A stretch of 64,000 nt of DNA, taken from the NCBI GenBank assembly GCA_019671005.1, contig CM033732.1, positions 10,451,932 through 10,515,931 on the forward strand, written 5' to 3'. The notes under the pieces were generated by a model. The model saw nothing but the letters and a program-made list of their open reading frames with translations, was not told the origin of the DNA and searched no databases. Made by a program: the position numbers and the translations under genes. Shown one piece after another: positions 11,008-21,571 of this stretch. Origin of the DNA: Hibiscus mutabilis. Taxonomy: Eukaryota > Streptophyta > Magnoliopsida > Malvales > Malvaceae. The first letter of the stretch is position 1. The number at the start of each line of letters is the position of its first letter.

Positions 11008-11606
11008 TGTAATAACGGGTCTGTGCGCTTGATGCGTTTTTCACAAAAATATTTTGATTTTAATGGGAGTCTACCAATTTTTTAATTTAGGTGAGATTGA
11101 ATCACCTGAAAACCCGGTTATTTTAATAAAACTTCTTTTTGTCATTTTTATTAAAACGAGTTTTGGTTTACGAAACCAGAAGAATGGGTTCGGGGATATG
11201 TTACATGTGGGGAAGGGCGAGCACCCCCACAACGCCAAAAAATTGATACCTAGCCGATTACGTAATGTCTTAACGATGGAAATTACGAATTCGTATTTAA
11301 TTTGGAAATTGTGATCCTTAAATGCATGAATTTTATTATAAAATATATTTAAAAGAATATTCTTTTATATGGGATTAACGAGAAATTTATGCCCCTTTAA
11401 GTTCGAAACATAATTTCGCGAGACCCCGGATAAAAGAATATTATTCTAAACATTATAATTTAGAATTAAAAAAAGATTTTTTGTATTATAGATTAATGAG
11501 AAAGTGACGCCCCTTTAAGTTCGAGGTATATTTTTCACGAAAATCTTTAATAAAAAATTACTTTAATTTAAAATTCGATTAAAACGAATGAATGAATAAT
11601 ATATAC
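11008..11606 (-). repeat. Truncated Tat-type LTR of the E2 family
   Basis: Starts TGTAATAACGGGTCTG, the same terminus as the E2 LTR at 23,956, and follows it closely before stopping near 11,600. Contains the conserved GGGGAAGG...CCCCCACAACGCC block of Tat LTRs at about 11,205-11,245. Remnant of a second E2-family insertion in the duplicated segment. Confidence 0.8.
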
Positions 11607-11754
11607 ATGTGGATATATGAAACCATTATTTTTTTAAAGTAAGTTTGATATTCATTACTTTTTTTACGATATGAATTTATACATTGGTTTTACACCTTTA
11701 GTAATACATACGTTTACTAAATTTTATTTCGTAAAAAAAAGTTTAAAAAGTTTT
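11607..11754. repeat. Displaced copy of 10,355-10,497
   Basis: ATGAAACCATTATTTTTTT through GTAAAAAAAAGTTTAAAA repeats host DNA already present at 10,361-10,497 and again at 22,775-22,915. Its position between an LTR fragment and E1 marks a rearrangement joint. Confidence 0.8.
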
Positions 11755-11877
11755 ACACATTAATAACATATACATAATAAACACATAATATAATATGTAT
11801 ACATGCTATATATTAATCATTAAACTAACTAATATATTAATACGGTAATTACAAACCAGATAAAATAAGTGATTACA
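11755..11877 (-). repeat. E1 3' LTR remnant (123 bp)
   Basis: ACATTAATAACATATACAT through GTGATTACA is a near-exact copy of 21,440-21,563, the outermost part of the 5' LTR. The remaining 2.9 kb of this LTR is missing and replaced by rearranged host and E2-family DNA. Confidence 0.85.
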
Positions 11878-11897
11878 GTTGCCCCTCTTTGCTTGTT
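11878..11897 (-). other. E1 polypurine tract
   Basis: Minus strand AGCAAAGAGGGGCAAC directly precedes the LTR start TGTAATCAC. The same motif precedes the E2 LTR at 25,833. Confidence 0.75.
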
Positions 11898-12039
11898 ATT
11901 GTGGAACGAGAACAAAGCAAAGATTATAAGCACTCATTTTTATCCGACTTCCTTGTTTAAAGCTTCAGAATCGTGTGTTCTTCTGGAACTCTCCACTTTT
12001 CTTCAGTTGGATCCTTGAGCGGTATGCACCTGAATTTAG

Positions 12040-12560
12040 AAATTTTGATCTTAAGAAAGATGATCATTGCGAAAGGATTAAACTAAGAAGTTGATTTTAA
12101 GAAAAATATCCTTATGGAAGGATAAATTAAGGAATTAATTTTTAGAAAAGTATCCTTAAGAAATGATTGAATTAAGAAATTTGATTTTAAGAAAAAACAT
12201 CATTATGGAAGGATAAATTAAGGAATTAATTTTTAGAAAAATATCCTTAAGAAAGGATTGAATTAAAAATTTTGATTTTAAGAAAAGCATCCTTATGAAA
12301 GGATAAATTAAGGAATTAATTTTTAGAAAAATATTCTTAAGAAAGGTTCGAAATAAGAAATTTGATTTTAAGAAAAACATCCTTATGGAAGGATAAATTA
12401 AGGAATTAATTTTTAGAAAATATCCTTAAGAAAGGATTGAATTAAGAAATTTGATTTTAAGAAAAACATCCTTATGGAAGGATAAATTAAGGAATTAATT
12501 TTTAGAAAAATATCCTTAAGAAAGGATTGAATTTGATTTTAAGAAAAAATCATTTACACA
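12040..12560. repeat. E1 tandem array, ~90-bp unit
   Basis: About five to six head-to-tail units built from GATTTTAAGAAAAACATCC, TTATGGAAGGATAAATTAAG, GAATTAATTTTTAGAAAA and TATCCTTAAGAAAGGATTGA. Each unit contains small inverted motifs (ATCCTTA / TAAGGAT). Decayed single units recur at 12,805-12,950. It lies in the non-coding region next to the 3' LTR. Confidence 0.85.
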
Positions 12561-14900
12561 TCACGAGGAACCCATCCAAGGTGACGGCTCGAACATCTAG
12601 TGACATTTTTCTCTAATCAATCTTTCTTCTTCTTTCCTTCTTTTCATTCTTCTTCTTTCTCCATTCTTTTGTTTTTTCTTCTTCTTTTCTTTTTCTTCTC
12701 TCTTTTTTCCTTCTTTTTTTATTCTTTTTTCTTTTTTTCCTTTCTTTCTTTTTCTTCTCTTTTTTTGCTTTCTTGGCTTTTCTTCTTATTTTTCTTTCTG
12801 GGGTAAACATCCTTATGAAAGGATCCAAATAAAGAAGTCGATTTTAAGAACAGCATCCTTAAGGAAGGTTCCAACTAAAGAAGTTGATTTTAAGAAAAGC
12901 ATCCTTATGAAAGGATGTCATTAAAAGATTTGGTTTTGAAGAAAAACCTTAAGTGATACCTTGGTTTTATCCGTCTAGAAATCCGTCAGAGTGGCGGCTC
13001 GAAAATGTTGATATTTTCTCTGGTCAACCGAGCTTCTTTCTTTTCTCTATTTTTTCTTTTCCCTTTTTTCCTTTTTCTTTTTTGTTTTTTGTGTGTTTTT
13101 TCTTTTTTTTTCAGGGAAGACGACACTCAAGCGCGTGTCTTCTAGATGCAGAGGTGCACGAAGTCTTTGTTGAAGTCATCTTCTTGGAAACTATATGTCT
13201 GTCTTCCTGTATGAATGTTTTCCAATTAAGGCTGATACATGAGCATACCTTATGATGTAAAGATGCATATGTTCATGTAAAATGCTATTCTCACGATTGT
13301 TGGGGATACAAAGGTGCGACTTATTCATGTAGACTCATAAGGATGCAATGATGCATGAAACCATGTCACAGTCTTCTCAGACATCTTAATACTCAAGTCA
13401 CCACTTGCTGGTTAGGTAGGCTTCGTCATGTGACTACAACCATTAATCATTTCGATGCTCCAACAGATTTCACCCCAAAAACTTTGTTGCTCATTCCTTG
13501 TTCAACCTTTGAAGTCAAATGACCTTGGTCAACATCATCTGTTTACTCAAGAAAGTCTTTTATCTTCTTTATTAATCAAAATCTTACGAACCATTTAACA
13601 TCTCGGGTCTATTCTGACTTGAATTCTTATAACTATCTTTGTTGTTTCACGGGCAATGGTACCCCATTGATTTTGGGCTCGAATTCTTCCTTGTTTTTGA
13701 CCCATCCTGTAGAGTCTCTATCTGTCTCAACATTGGGGTGAGCTAAAATGCCCCAACTTCCTCAAACCCTTCTCTGAGTTCAATCTATGTCTTTGATCTT
13801 AAATGAAGTACTCTAAGGGGAACCGAATCTATGTCTCTAGACTTTAAAACATTTTTTTAAAAAAAGAAATGTAAAGAGGCAAATTGCCCATGTATTTTTT
13901 GAAAAAAAAATTGGATTTTGAAATGAACGACAAAATTTTGAAAAAAACAAACACTGTTTTTTTATGGCTAATGCTTGATCAGAAAATCTTGACAGCCGTA
14001 GTGATACATCAAATTGTATACCCTGAATATCAAGTGCAAAATAGCATTGAGACAACTTACCGACAATTTCCCCTAAGTAGATCTTGTATATAGGGGACCT
14101 CAAAGCTGAATTGTTATCTAAAAATGTGAAATACATTCTGAGTTATTTTGGGCCTCGCCCTTTTTTTGGCTTATTTCCTTTTTGTTTGGGGAATTCAACT
14201 CATCACATTCTTTTGGCTCGAGAATATTGATGGAGCAAACAACAATACCCCGAGTCAGCATTGTCATGAGACAAAAATATTACCATCACTCATGAAACGA
14301 TTTTTCTTTTCTCTCTTTTTCTTTTTCTTTTCATTTTATTTTCTTCTTCTCTTCTTTTTTCTTTGCTAGATGGTGCATTCTCATCTTATCGCTTCAGAGG
14401 AGTGCCCTAAAGTTGCCACACTCTTATCCGAGACTTCGAACATGCCTGTTACCAGGCTTTGAATATGCCTATTACCAGGCTTCGAACATTGGAGTGTTTT
14501 TTCTTAAGATTTCTTCTCCTATTCATCTTAAACGTGGGGGATGCCCTTTTTTTAAAGTACAATAAATTATGCTTAAGTGGGGTCATTAACAATTGACCAA
14601 AATAACTCAGAAAGTAAACAAATTTGTCTTCTCTACAGCCTTTGATTTCTAGTAGATGCAGGTTGCTCAAAACCAATCACCTAGGTGAAAATGATGTCCC
14701 TCGTGCAATTGATATATAGGGACACAATAGCCGGATACATGTATTTTCTGTGCAAAAATATGAATATGCACGTAGGAAAACAAAAACTAACTCCTACCGA
14801 TGAGTGAAATGTTTTAACGAATCAAAGAATGAAAATAGCTTGTTAAACGTGCACAAAAACGATATGCGAAAGAAATATCATTTTACAAGACTTATGCCCC
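12561..14900. other. E1 3' non-coding region with polypyrimidine tracts
   Basis: No domain found on either strand. Plus-strand C/T tracts lie at 12,620-12,800, 13,035-13,112 and 14,308-14,366. The first two follow related phrases containing GGTGACGGCTCGAACAT and AGTGGCGGCTCGAAAAT, so block and tract were duplicated together. A 20-odd-bp phrase with ATGCCTGTTACCAGGC repeats near 14,435-14,490. Long translations here are low-complexity Phe/Ser/Leu or Lys/Arg strings and not genes. Confidence 0.7.
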
Positions 14901-14928
14901 TACAAAATTTCTTCACTACTTTTCGGGC

Positions 14929-17040
14929 CTAAAATAGTAAAGCTGACTTCGATTGGACAGGGGCTAGCAGCTTCTTTTCGATAAGCATCAGAAGCAACTC
15001 AGTGTAGGTCATAGGAATGAGATGGAATACCTTTGCAGGTTTTACGTATCGTGAAGACTGATTACTAGGACGACCCTGGGGCTGACTGATTGGGCGAGCA
15101 CTCACCATATGAACATGAGAATATTCTTCTTTTTGAGGAACTGTGCTGTAGGGATCTTTTATCTTCCCCTTCTTAACTGCATCTTCAATGCGCTCTCCAA
15201 CCATGACTAAGTCTACAAATTTGTCGGCATGGTAGCTTACCAGACGATCATACAACACTCCCTTCAAAGTATCCACAATCATGGGGGTAATTTCACTTTA
15301 TTGAATCGGGGGTTGAACCTGAGATGCCATATCTCGCCATCGTTGAGCATACTGACAGAAACTCTCATCAGGCTTCTGCTTTAAACCTTACAACATGAAT
15401 CGATTTGGGGTCATATCTATTATATGCTTGTACTATTTTATGAAGGCTTTTGAAATATTCTTCCAGGACTTGATATCTACCCGACTTAATTGATTGTACC
15501 ACCGGATGGCTGCCCTAGTCAAACTATCTTGGAATCAATGGATTAAAAGCTTTTCATCTTTTACAAAAGCAGCCATCTTCCAAAAATACATGGTAATATG
15601 CGCGGAAGGACACAAATTTCCATCATATTTATCGAAATTAGGGGTCTTGAACTTTAGTGGTAAAACAAGGTCGGATACTAGGCTCAGATCGCTGGCGTCA
15701 TTCCCTGGTTCCTCTATAGTCTGCATGGCTTTGAATTTTTCCTCAATGAGACGAAACCTTTCTTCTCATTTCTTTTCCACTTCATTTCTAATTTTCTCAA
15801 CCAAGTCCAGATCCGGCACCTCTTCTTCGTAGAATGCCTTTGTATCCACAGGTTGGCTTTCAGATGCCCCTGCTTGATGACTAACAGATACCCCTGATAG
15901 GTCAATGTATACTCTCCTAGCAGGACTTGGCGTCTTTAGTTGAACCTTGTTGTGAGATGCGGTATATTCTGGCTCTTGGGCGACTTCATCTTTAGCCTTT
16001 TCTTTCCCAAGGCTTTTTACCAGCAATGCAGTTATGTCGGATACTATTGCAGCTCGTGATTGAGTAATCTGCTTGCTAAGGATCTGTTTGGCTTCATCGA
16101 AACATACTTCCAAATCTTTCTACCCCTTTTCCAAACTGTCTATTCTGTCCTCCATTATTTGCTTTGGAACTGGGTAAAGTATGGATGAGAAATGGTTGCG
16201 GCTTAACTTTTAGCTTCACTACCACAATATTTTCACTATCAATATTGTTGAAAAAATAGATGAATGCATGTATAATGATGCAAATGCCATGATGCAATGC
16301 AAGAATGTAATAAGGTATTGATTCTGTAAGTGATTTGTCCCTATAGAACATCTTTCATTCAGACCAAAAGCTTTTATTACATCAGGTATTAGGATTTTAC
16401 AGATAGCGGTGAGCTCTAGTACCTAATTTCTTGACCTCATGTAATATATTTATTAGTCTTCCTCCGCGGTCCAACGCTAGATCCATATTCTGACTTATCG
16501 GTATTGCTGCATCAGCTAAGTCTGCTACCTGCTGGGCCACTTGTCACGCTTGAGTCATAACAATCTTCATGTCTTTGTCTTTCTCCTGTATTTTCTGCTC
16601 AGCCTTTCATAGCTTGATAGTTACTTCTTTGAAACTTTCATACCCGGCCTGTTTGTATGCTTCAGTACGAATCTCGTTGGTACGTAAAGAAGTCTTGAGC
16701 CTTTCTATCTGTTCTCTTAGTGCTGCATTTTCCATTTGAATGTCTTGAGATTCCTCCCCTTTCTGCTGCAGACTTGATTTTAGGATCTCGTCCATAGCCA
16801 GACTACTTTCCAACTCACCTTGGAGGATGTCGCATTGGCTCTCAGTTTTTTCAGCTTTTGTGACAATGATCTAGCTTTATTTTTACTAGTCTTGCATTTC
16901 TGCTTCCAATGTTCCAAATCGTTCTTCAGCTGAATCATGCCATTAACCCATTCTTCAGAGGTGTCACCCAGACCAGCATTCTTGAATTCAAAGTGCGACT
17001 TCTGGTACTCATCTTGTATACTCTTCGGTTTCTCGCTCAA
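14929..17040 (-). pseudogene. E1 gag (main copy), broken
   Basis: Reads from 17,040 down to 14,929 in several frames. N-terminal part (17,040-16,607) is a coiled coil rich in Lys, Glu and Leu. Next comes QVAQQVADLADAA and the SDRG-like segment ALDRGGRLINIL, then a non-coding gap at about 16,200-16,420. The core at 16,113-15,535 includes LKFKTPNFDKYDGNLCPSAH, typical of gypsy Gag, and WYNQLSR near 15,480. The last block (15,282-14,929) has MIVDTLKGVLYDRL and IPMTYTELL. The frame ends just where the CX2HX4HX4C segment should follow, so the nucleic-acid-binding end and all of pol have been deleted. Gag would package element RNA in the cytoplasm; this copy cannot be made intact. Confidence 0.85.
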
Positions 17041-17099
17041 ATCATACCTCTCCTGTTTGAGCTGGCCGTACTCGAATGCAAGTTTATCTTTCGAGATGT

Positions 17100-17930
17100 T
17101 TTACTCTCGGCTCTTGAATTTGTCTCATTTGAGTGACCCACTTCTGTGTTACCTGAACCTTAGACTGGGTAGTGACCTTTCTTTGACTTTGCCCCTCAGA
17201 CAATGGCTGGCTTATTGTAGAATCGGGGTTGTCCATCTTCGAAACCCAAAACTCTCATTTTGATGAGATTATGAACTCTGTTCTTCAGGGCTCCACAGTT
17301 CTCAGTGTGATAACCCGAATCCCCCATGTGGTAGCTGCACCAGATACGACTGTTGCAACCCTTCGGGTAAGGAGGTCTCTCGGTACAGACTTCACCAGTA
17401 TGATAAGATTTCTTTCAATGAGCAACGAAAGAAGCTCAGTGTATCTCACAGGTATAGGACTATGCTTCTTTACGTCATTTGATTCTCGGGCTTCTCCTAG
17501 TTTTGCTTCTATTTTCTGAGTTTCTGCCCCAGACGTACCACATGTCTATTTTTTGAGATTGATCACAAAAGGATTCAACTTGTCGTATTTAATGATGTTG
17601 TTTATCTTAACATTCTGACCATTCTGTTATACATTCTGATCCTTGATCGATTCTTCTCTAAGTTCGACAGGCTACTTACCTTTCATCATAGCATTTATCT
17701 GGTTCATCATCTCGACCATTTGCTTCTTTAACTCTTGTACTCCACCTTGCTCGTTACCAGGACTGACACTGCTTGCCGAATCTGACCTGAAGTTTTAGAA
17801 CAATCATTCTTCTACTGAAGTTTCAGGACTGACACTACTTGTTCTTGGTCCATCATGAACAATCTCTATTACGGGAGAAACCACTCGGGAATCAATACCC
17901 TATGTAATGCGAATGCGATGATATATACAA
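17100..17930 (-). pseudogene. Second gag fragment upstream of the main E1 gag
   Basis: Minus-strand frames show LKKQMVEMMNQINAMMKG near 17,700, then IPVRYTELLSLLIERNLI near 17,445, and the zinc-binding type segment CSYHMGDSGYHTENCGALKN near 17,320, followed by FEDGQPRF. This is the C-terminal half of a gag placed ahead of the N-terminal half of the next gag. Stops and frame changes interrupt it. Ogre-group elements can carry an extra ORF before gag, but this piece is plainly gag-derived, so a partial gag duplication or a recombination between two elements is more likely. Confidence 0.7.
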
Positions 17931-18525
17931 AAACAAAACAAAAACAAAAAAAGAAAACAAGTCATTGCCGGATAAAATAAATAAATACATAAACAAAAAG
18001 ATCAAGTTAAATAAGATAAACACGCAAAACAACCCTATTTACATCCCGTCTAAAACACCTAGGTTATCCGCATGGCTCTAAAAGGGTAGGTTTTTTTTTG
18101 TTCTCTTTATGTAGTGTTAATGCTAGGAGGTACCCAAATTGTTCTTGATGTCCCCTACTAAGGGTAGCAAGGCCCCCGATCATCACCCATTATAGGCTTC
18201 TTTCAACCGGGTTCAATTCAGAGGGATCCATTCGCTTATGCCCATACAAAAGAACGATATCCTCACGGAAAAATAAGGTACTTGAGCCCCAAAGGTATTT
18301 TGCTAGGCCTATACGGAGGAATGATATCCTCACGAAAGCACTAGCGTTTCCCCCCACTTAAAAGGATAGGGTTTTTATGCCAAATTTTAAACGCGTTAAA
18401 ATAAATGCGCAATTATAATCGAATGTTAATTTGATAGTCACTTTAACCTGGAACTTCCGATATTAGTAAAACGGTAATTATTTAAAAAGTTTGACTCTCA
18501 TTTGCTTTTGAAAAACAAGTCCTCA
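17931..18525 (-). other. E1 leader between PBS and gag
   Basis: Non-coding. A phrase with GATATCCTCACG occurs twice, at about 18,258 and 18,330, within a ~30-bp direct repeat. Nothing else recognised. Confidence 0.6.
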
Positions 18526-18537
18526 GCGGAGTCGCCA
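18526..18537 (-). other. E1 primer-binding site
   Basis: Minus strand TGGCGACTCCGC starts two bases after the LTR end ATCGCTACA. TGGCGACTC-type sites are common in plant Tat/Ogre elements; the exact tRNA cannot be settled by eye. An echo, GGAGTCGCCAC, lies inside the LTR at about 18,655-18,665. Confidence 0.75.
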
Positions 18538-18716
18538 TCTGTAGCGATATCCCTTTTTCGCTAAAAATGAGGTTTTAACTATGTTTGGGGTTCTTTCGGG
18601 TATAAAAAATGTCTTACATTGGGGTTTTAGAAAAAAATGTATTATTTTAAAATTGGAGTCGCCACCGGTCACTAAGGTAGGCCGGAGACCGTAAAACCAG
18701 AGATTTGAAAACTGTT

Positions 18717-18778
18717 GGGTTCGGGAGTCGGTTACGGATGGGGAAGGATTAACACCCCCACACCGCCCAAAATTGGTA
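18717..18778 (-). promoter_or_regulatory. Conserved Tat-LTR block in E1
   Basis: Plus strand GGGTTCGGGAGTCGGTTACG, GGGGAAGGATTAACACCCCC and CGCCCAAAATTGGTAC. The same block occurs in the E2 LTR (24,090-24,155) and the truncated LTR (11,188-11,255) although the rest of the LTRs differs. It is GC-rich against an AT-rich background. Function unknown; its place near the 3' part of the LTR suggests an RNA role in R/U5. Confidence 0.7.
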
Positions 18779-20084
18779 CTTTAATAATTACCGCTTTATT
18801 AATATTAGACTTTCCGGATTGAAGTGACGATTAGATTGAAGTTCGGTTATAAGTGCGAGTAAATTTTAAGGGCCCCGTTATTCGAGAGTAAACTGATAAA
18901 CCACCATCACTATGCTTGATACTGGCCACGTTTACGCTCGAATAAAAGGGCACCACATTAACAATTAATATCTGTTACGCAATCTTAGAAAACAAAATAT
19001 AAAACATACAATTTTCATTGACATGATATTAAAAACATAAAATATGAACATTGCAAAATTAACAAAAAACATGCATGAACAAAAACATAGCATATCATGA
19101 TAAAAAAACAAAGCAAAAAATAAACACGAAAGAGAAAAACATGTTTCCAAAATTAATTAATTAAATCTAATATGCTTAGACACATTAAAATGAACCACAA
19201 CTACCACATACATGACATATACACATGGCATATTATGATATTAAATTAACAAAAGCAACATGTGATCATAAAAATTAAAGCTTAATATGTAACACAATAT
19301 ATGCATACACAAAATAAATATGTTATAGAAAAATTAACAAACTTTCACACTAGCATATAACCTAAGAAACTAATTAAAGTTAACAAAGCTAAAACTTGCT
19401 TATTATGACTAAACAAAGCTAAACATATAATAATGCACACAAAAGAAAACATGTATGAATAAACATGACCAAGATAACTCATATATAAAAACAAAATAAA
19501 AACATAAATAACACAATTAATCATGGCATAAATTAATATATAACCTAACATACAAAAAAGCACATAAAAGCTAGCATGCAAACATGATATGAAACTTAAA
19601 ATAAGAATAACATAAGAAAACATATAGGATATGGAAAAACTAATTAAAACATAAAAAAGGAATATAACGGACAGTAAAACATAAATAAACATAACATAAA
19701 TAAAGCATATGTGCAACATGACATACTAAAAAACAAATAAAAAACAAAGGACATAAAAAACATCAGATGGACTAAAACGAAAGAGAAACATAATTTAAAT
19801 AAACAAAAGAAGTAATTAGGGACTTAATAAAAAATGAATTGAACTTTGAAGAACCCATTGGGTAATAAACCCATATGGCAAGCTTGAAGTATAAAATACC
19901 AAAACGCGGAAGAACTATGTGTGCAATTTCACCCTTTAAAATCTGGTTACGGTTTAATTTAGTGACTAAATTAAAAGATTTCAAAAAGCTATATGGACCA
20001 GGCTTGCAAATTAACTAAGGGGCGAGACAGAACTAAAAATTTCAAATGTAAGGGAGGATTTATGAAGCAATTTGCCCATTTTTT

Positions 20085-20230
20085 TATTTTAAGTCTATAA
20101 AACTCAATAGCTGGCCCCCTATTTCATTTTCCCTTCATTTTTTTACCTCAAAGAGAGAGGCTCTCTATTCCCTCTGTTTTTCAGAAAAAAAAAACCCACC
20201 TCTTTTAAACAAAACCTTCCCCGACCGTCG
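20085..20230 (+). promoter_or_regulatory. Apparent antisense core promoter in the E1 LTR
   Basis: TCTATAAAACTC at about 20,092-20,104 is followed by a C/T-rich stretch with AGAGAGAGGCTCTCTATTCC and then a GC-rich segment, the look of a plant Pol II promoter and 5' leader. It points right, against the direction of gag. Confidence 0.5.
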
Positions 20231-20728
20231 CAGAGCACCGGTCTCAAGCGAGGCCTTGGCTGTGACGACCGCCTCAAACCCTCATCAACCACGTTCGGTT
20301 AACGATAAAGAAACCCCTGAAAGCTTACAACCCCTTAGTTTTGAAACTAAAAAAAGACCCTTACTATTATTTTGAAACAAAAACATGGTTCACCTTCAGG
20401 TTCATCATCGGCGAGACACACAAGACTCAGGTAAAAACACACTCGTTATCCCTTTGTTTTCATTTTGCATGCGTGAGAAAAAAGATATAAAACTCTTTGT
20501 ATTTTTTATTCCCTATTTCTGGAAATTGGGAATTGATCCCTACAATTTTTGGGTTGTTGTTACATATATATCTGATCTCTTGTTTTTTGGTAGAAATAAG
20601 ATATGAAAATACATATATTTTTCTGATTTATTACTGACAAGCCTTTTTTAACGTTTTCCTGATATCCCTGGCGTGGTGGTTGGTACGGCGGCATGGTGGG
20701 GATGTTCCCTGGCAGACTTGTTCTCGGT

Positions 20729-20752
20729 CGTTGGATCAGATCTGATCCAACG
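20729..20752. repeat. Perfect 24-bp palindrome in the E1 LTR
   Basis: Half-site CGTTGGATCAGA followed directly by its reverse complement. A related palindrome lies 189 bp to the right. Confidence 0.9.
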
Positions 20753-20940
20753 GCTGAGGTTGCGCGAAGAGTGGACGGCTTGGATTCAATCTAGAGAAAG
20801 TGGGACTGCACAAGATCTTGCCACGTGGCGTCTTGATATCCGAACGGTCAATGCGTGTTCTACACGCACGCGTAATGAGCAAACGGTCTGGAAAGTGTAT
20901 CGCACACGGAGCCAGTTGGAGGGTCTCCACTTGATCAGGG

Positions 20941-20967
20941 CCGTTGGATCAAATATTGATCCAACGG
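20941..20967. repeat. 27-bp palindrome in the E1 LTR
   Basis: Arms CCGTTGGATCAA and TTGATCCAACGG with a 3-bp centre ATA. Shares the GTTGGATC half-site with 20,729-20,752. Both are followed by GGCT(C/G)AG. Confidence 0.9.
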
Positions 20968-21571
20968 CTCAGATCGTGCGGCTGCAAGGGAAAAAGAAAA
21001 GATTAGGGCAGATAAGAATTAGGGTTTGGTTAAGTCTGGTTCGGGCAAAAAATGGGCTTCGTAAATTATATTTTTTTCGGTTCCTGTAATATTATATGGA
21101 CTGTAGACTGCTAATAACATTTGGGTTTTAATATATATTTTGGATTTTATTTAGCCCAATCCTACTAATAATATTAATATTATTAATAATACTACTACAT
21201 ACGTACACACGTATAATATACATACATACAAGTACACACATACATATATAGCATACACATACATTCATATACTTATAGGTAGCACATACATAATTAATAC
21301 GAATACACACATCAATTAATATATACATGCAAACAATGTAAAGCATACATGGCCACATATACCATAATAATTACTAATGCATTCATAACATGACATATAT
21401 ACCATACATGCACTTACACACCTCACACACAGCTTACATACACATTAATAACATATACATAATAAACACATAATATAATATGTATACATGCTATATATTA
21501 ATCATTAAACTAACTAATATATTAATACGGTAATTACAAACCAGATAAAAATGAGTGATTACACAAACAAG

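Larger units (their letters stand above)
11755..21563 (-). mobile_element. E1: Tat/Ogre-like gypsy element without pol
   Basis: Minus-strand element of about 9.8 kb. From right to left: complete 5' LTR (18,540-21,563), PBS, leader, a gag C-terminal piece, a second longer gag, a 3-kb non-coding region with polypyrimidine runs and a tandem array, polypurine tract, and a 123-bp remnant of the 3' LTR. No protease, RT, RNase H or integrase is detectable. The 123 bp shared by both LTRs differ only around one short indel, suggesting recent insertion. Sequence right of 21,563 is the A2 copy of the duplicated segment. The length of the LTR and the PBS type point to the Tat/Ogre lineage. It would depend on other elements for enzymes. 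Confidence 0.85.
18540..21563 (-). repeat. E1 5' LTR, 3.0 kb, complete
   Basis: Ends are TGTAGCGATA (left) and GTGATTACA (right), giving TG...CA on the minus strand. Length about 3,024 bp, at the long end for plant LTRs. Contains a conserved Tat block at 18,717-18,778, an AC/AT-rich low-complexity zone at 21,180-21,440, two related palindromes at 20,729 and 20,941, and what looks like a plus-strand core promoter near 20,090. A plus-strand open frame at 20,673-21,089 has no recognised domain and overlaps the palindromes. Confidence 0.85.

Noticed and set aside
12040..12560. Possible CRISPR-like array
   Set aside because: Head-to-tail units have no unique spacers and sit in a plant retroelement 3' region.
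12600..12828. Long open frames on both strands (Phe/Ser-rich and Lys/Arg-rich)
   Set aside because: They translate a polypyrimidine tract and its complement; no domain, and low-complexity DNA explains the absence of stops.
19345..19719. 124-codon minus-strand frame that looks membrane-like
   Set aside because: Falls in AT-rich LTR DNA with ATA/ACA repeats; hydrophobicity follows from T-rich codons.
20673..21089. 138-codon plus-strand open frame in the E1 LTR
   Set aside because: Lies entirely inside an LTR, spans two palindromes, shows no family resemblance and is antisense to the element. Kept only as a remark in the LTR entry.
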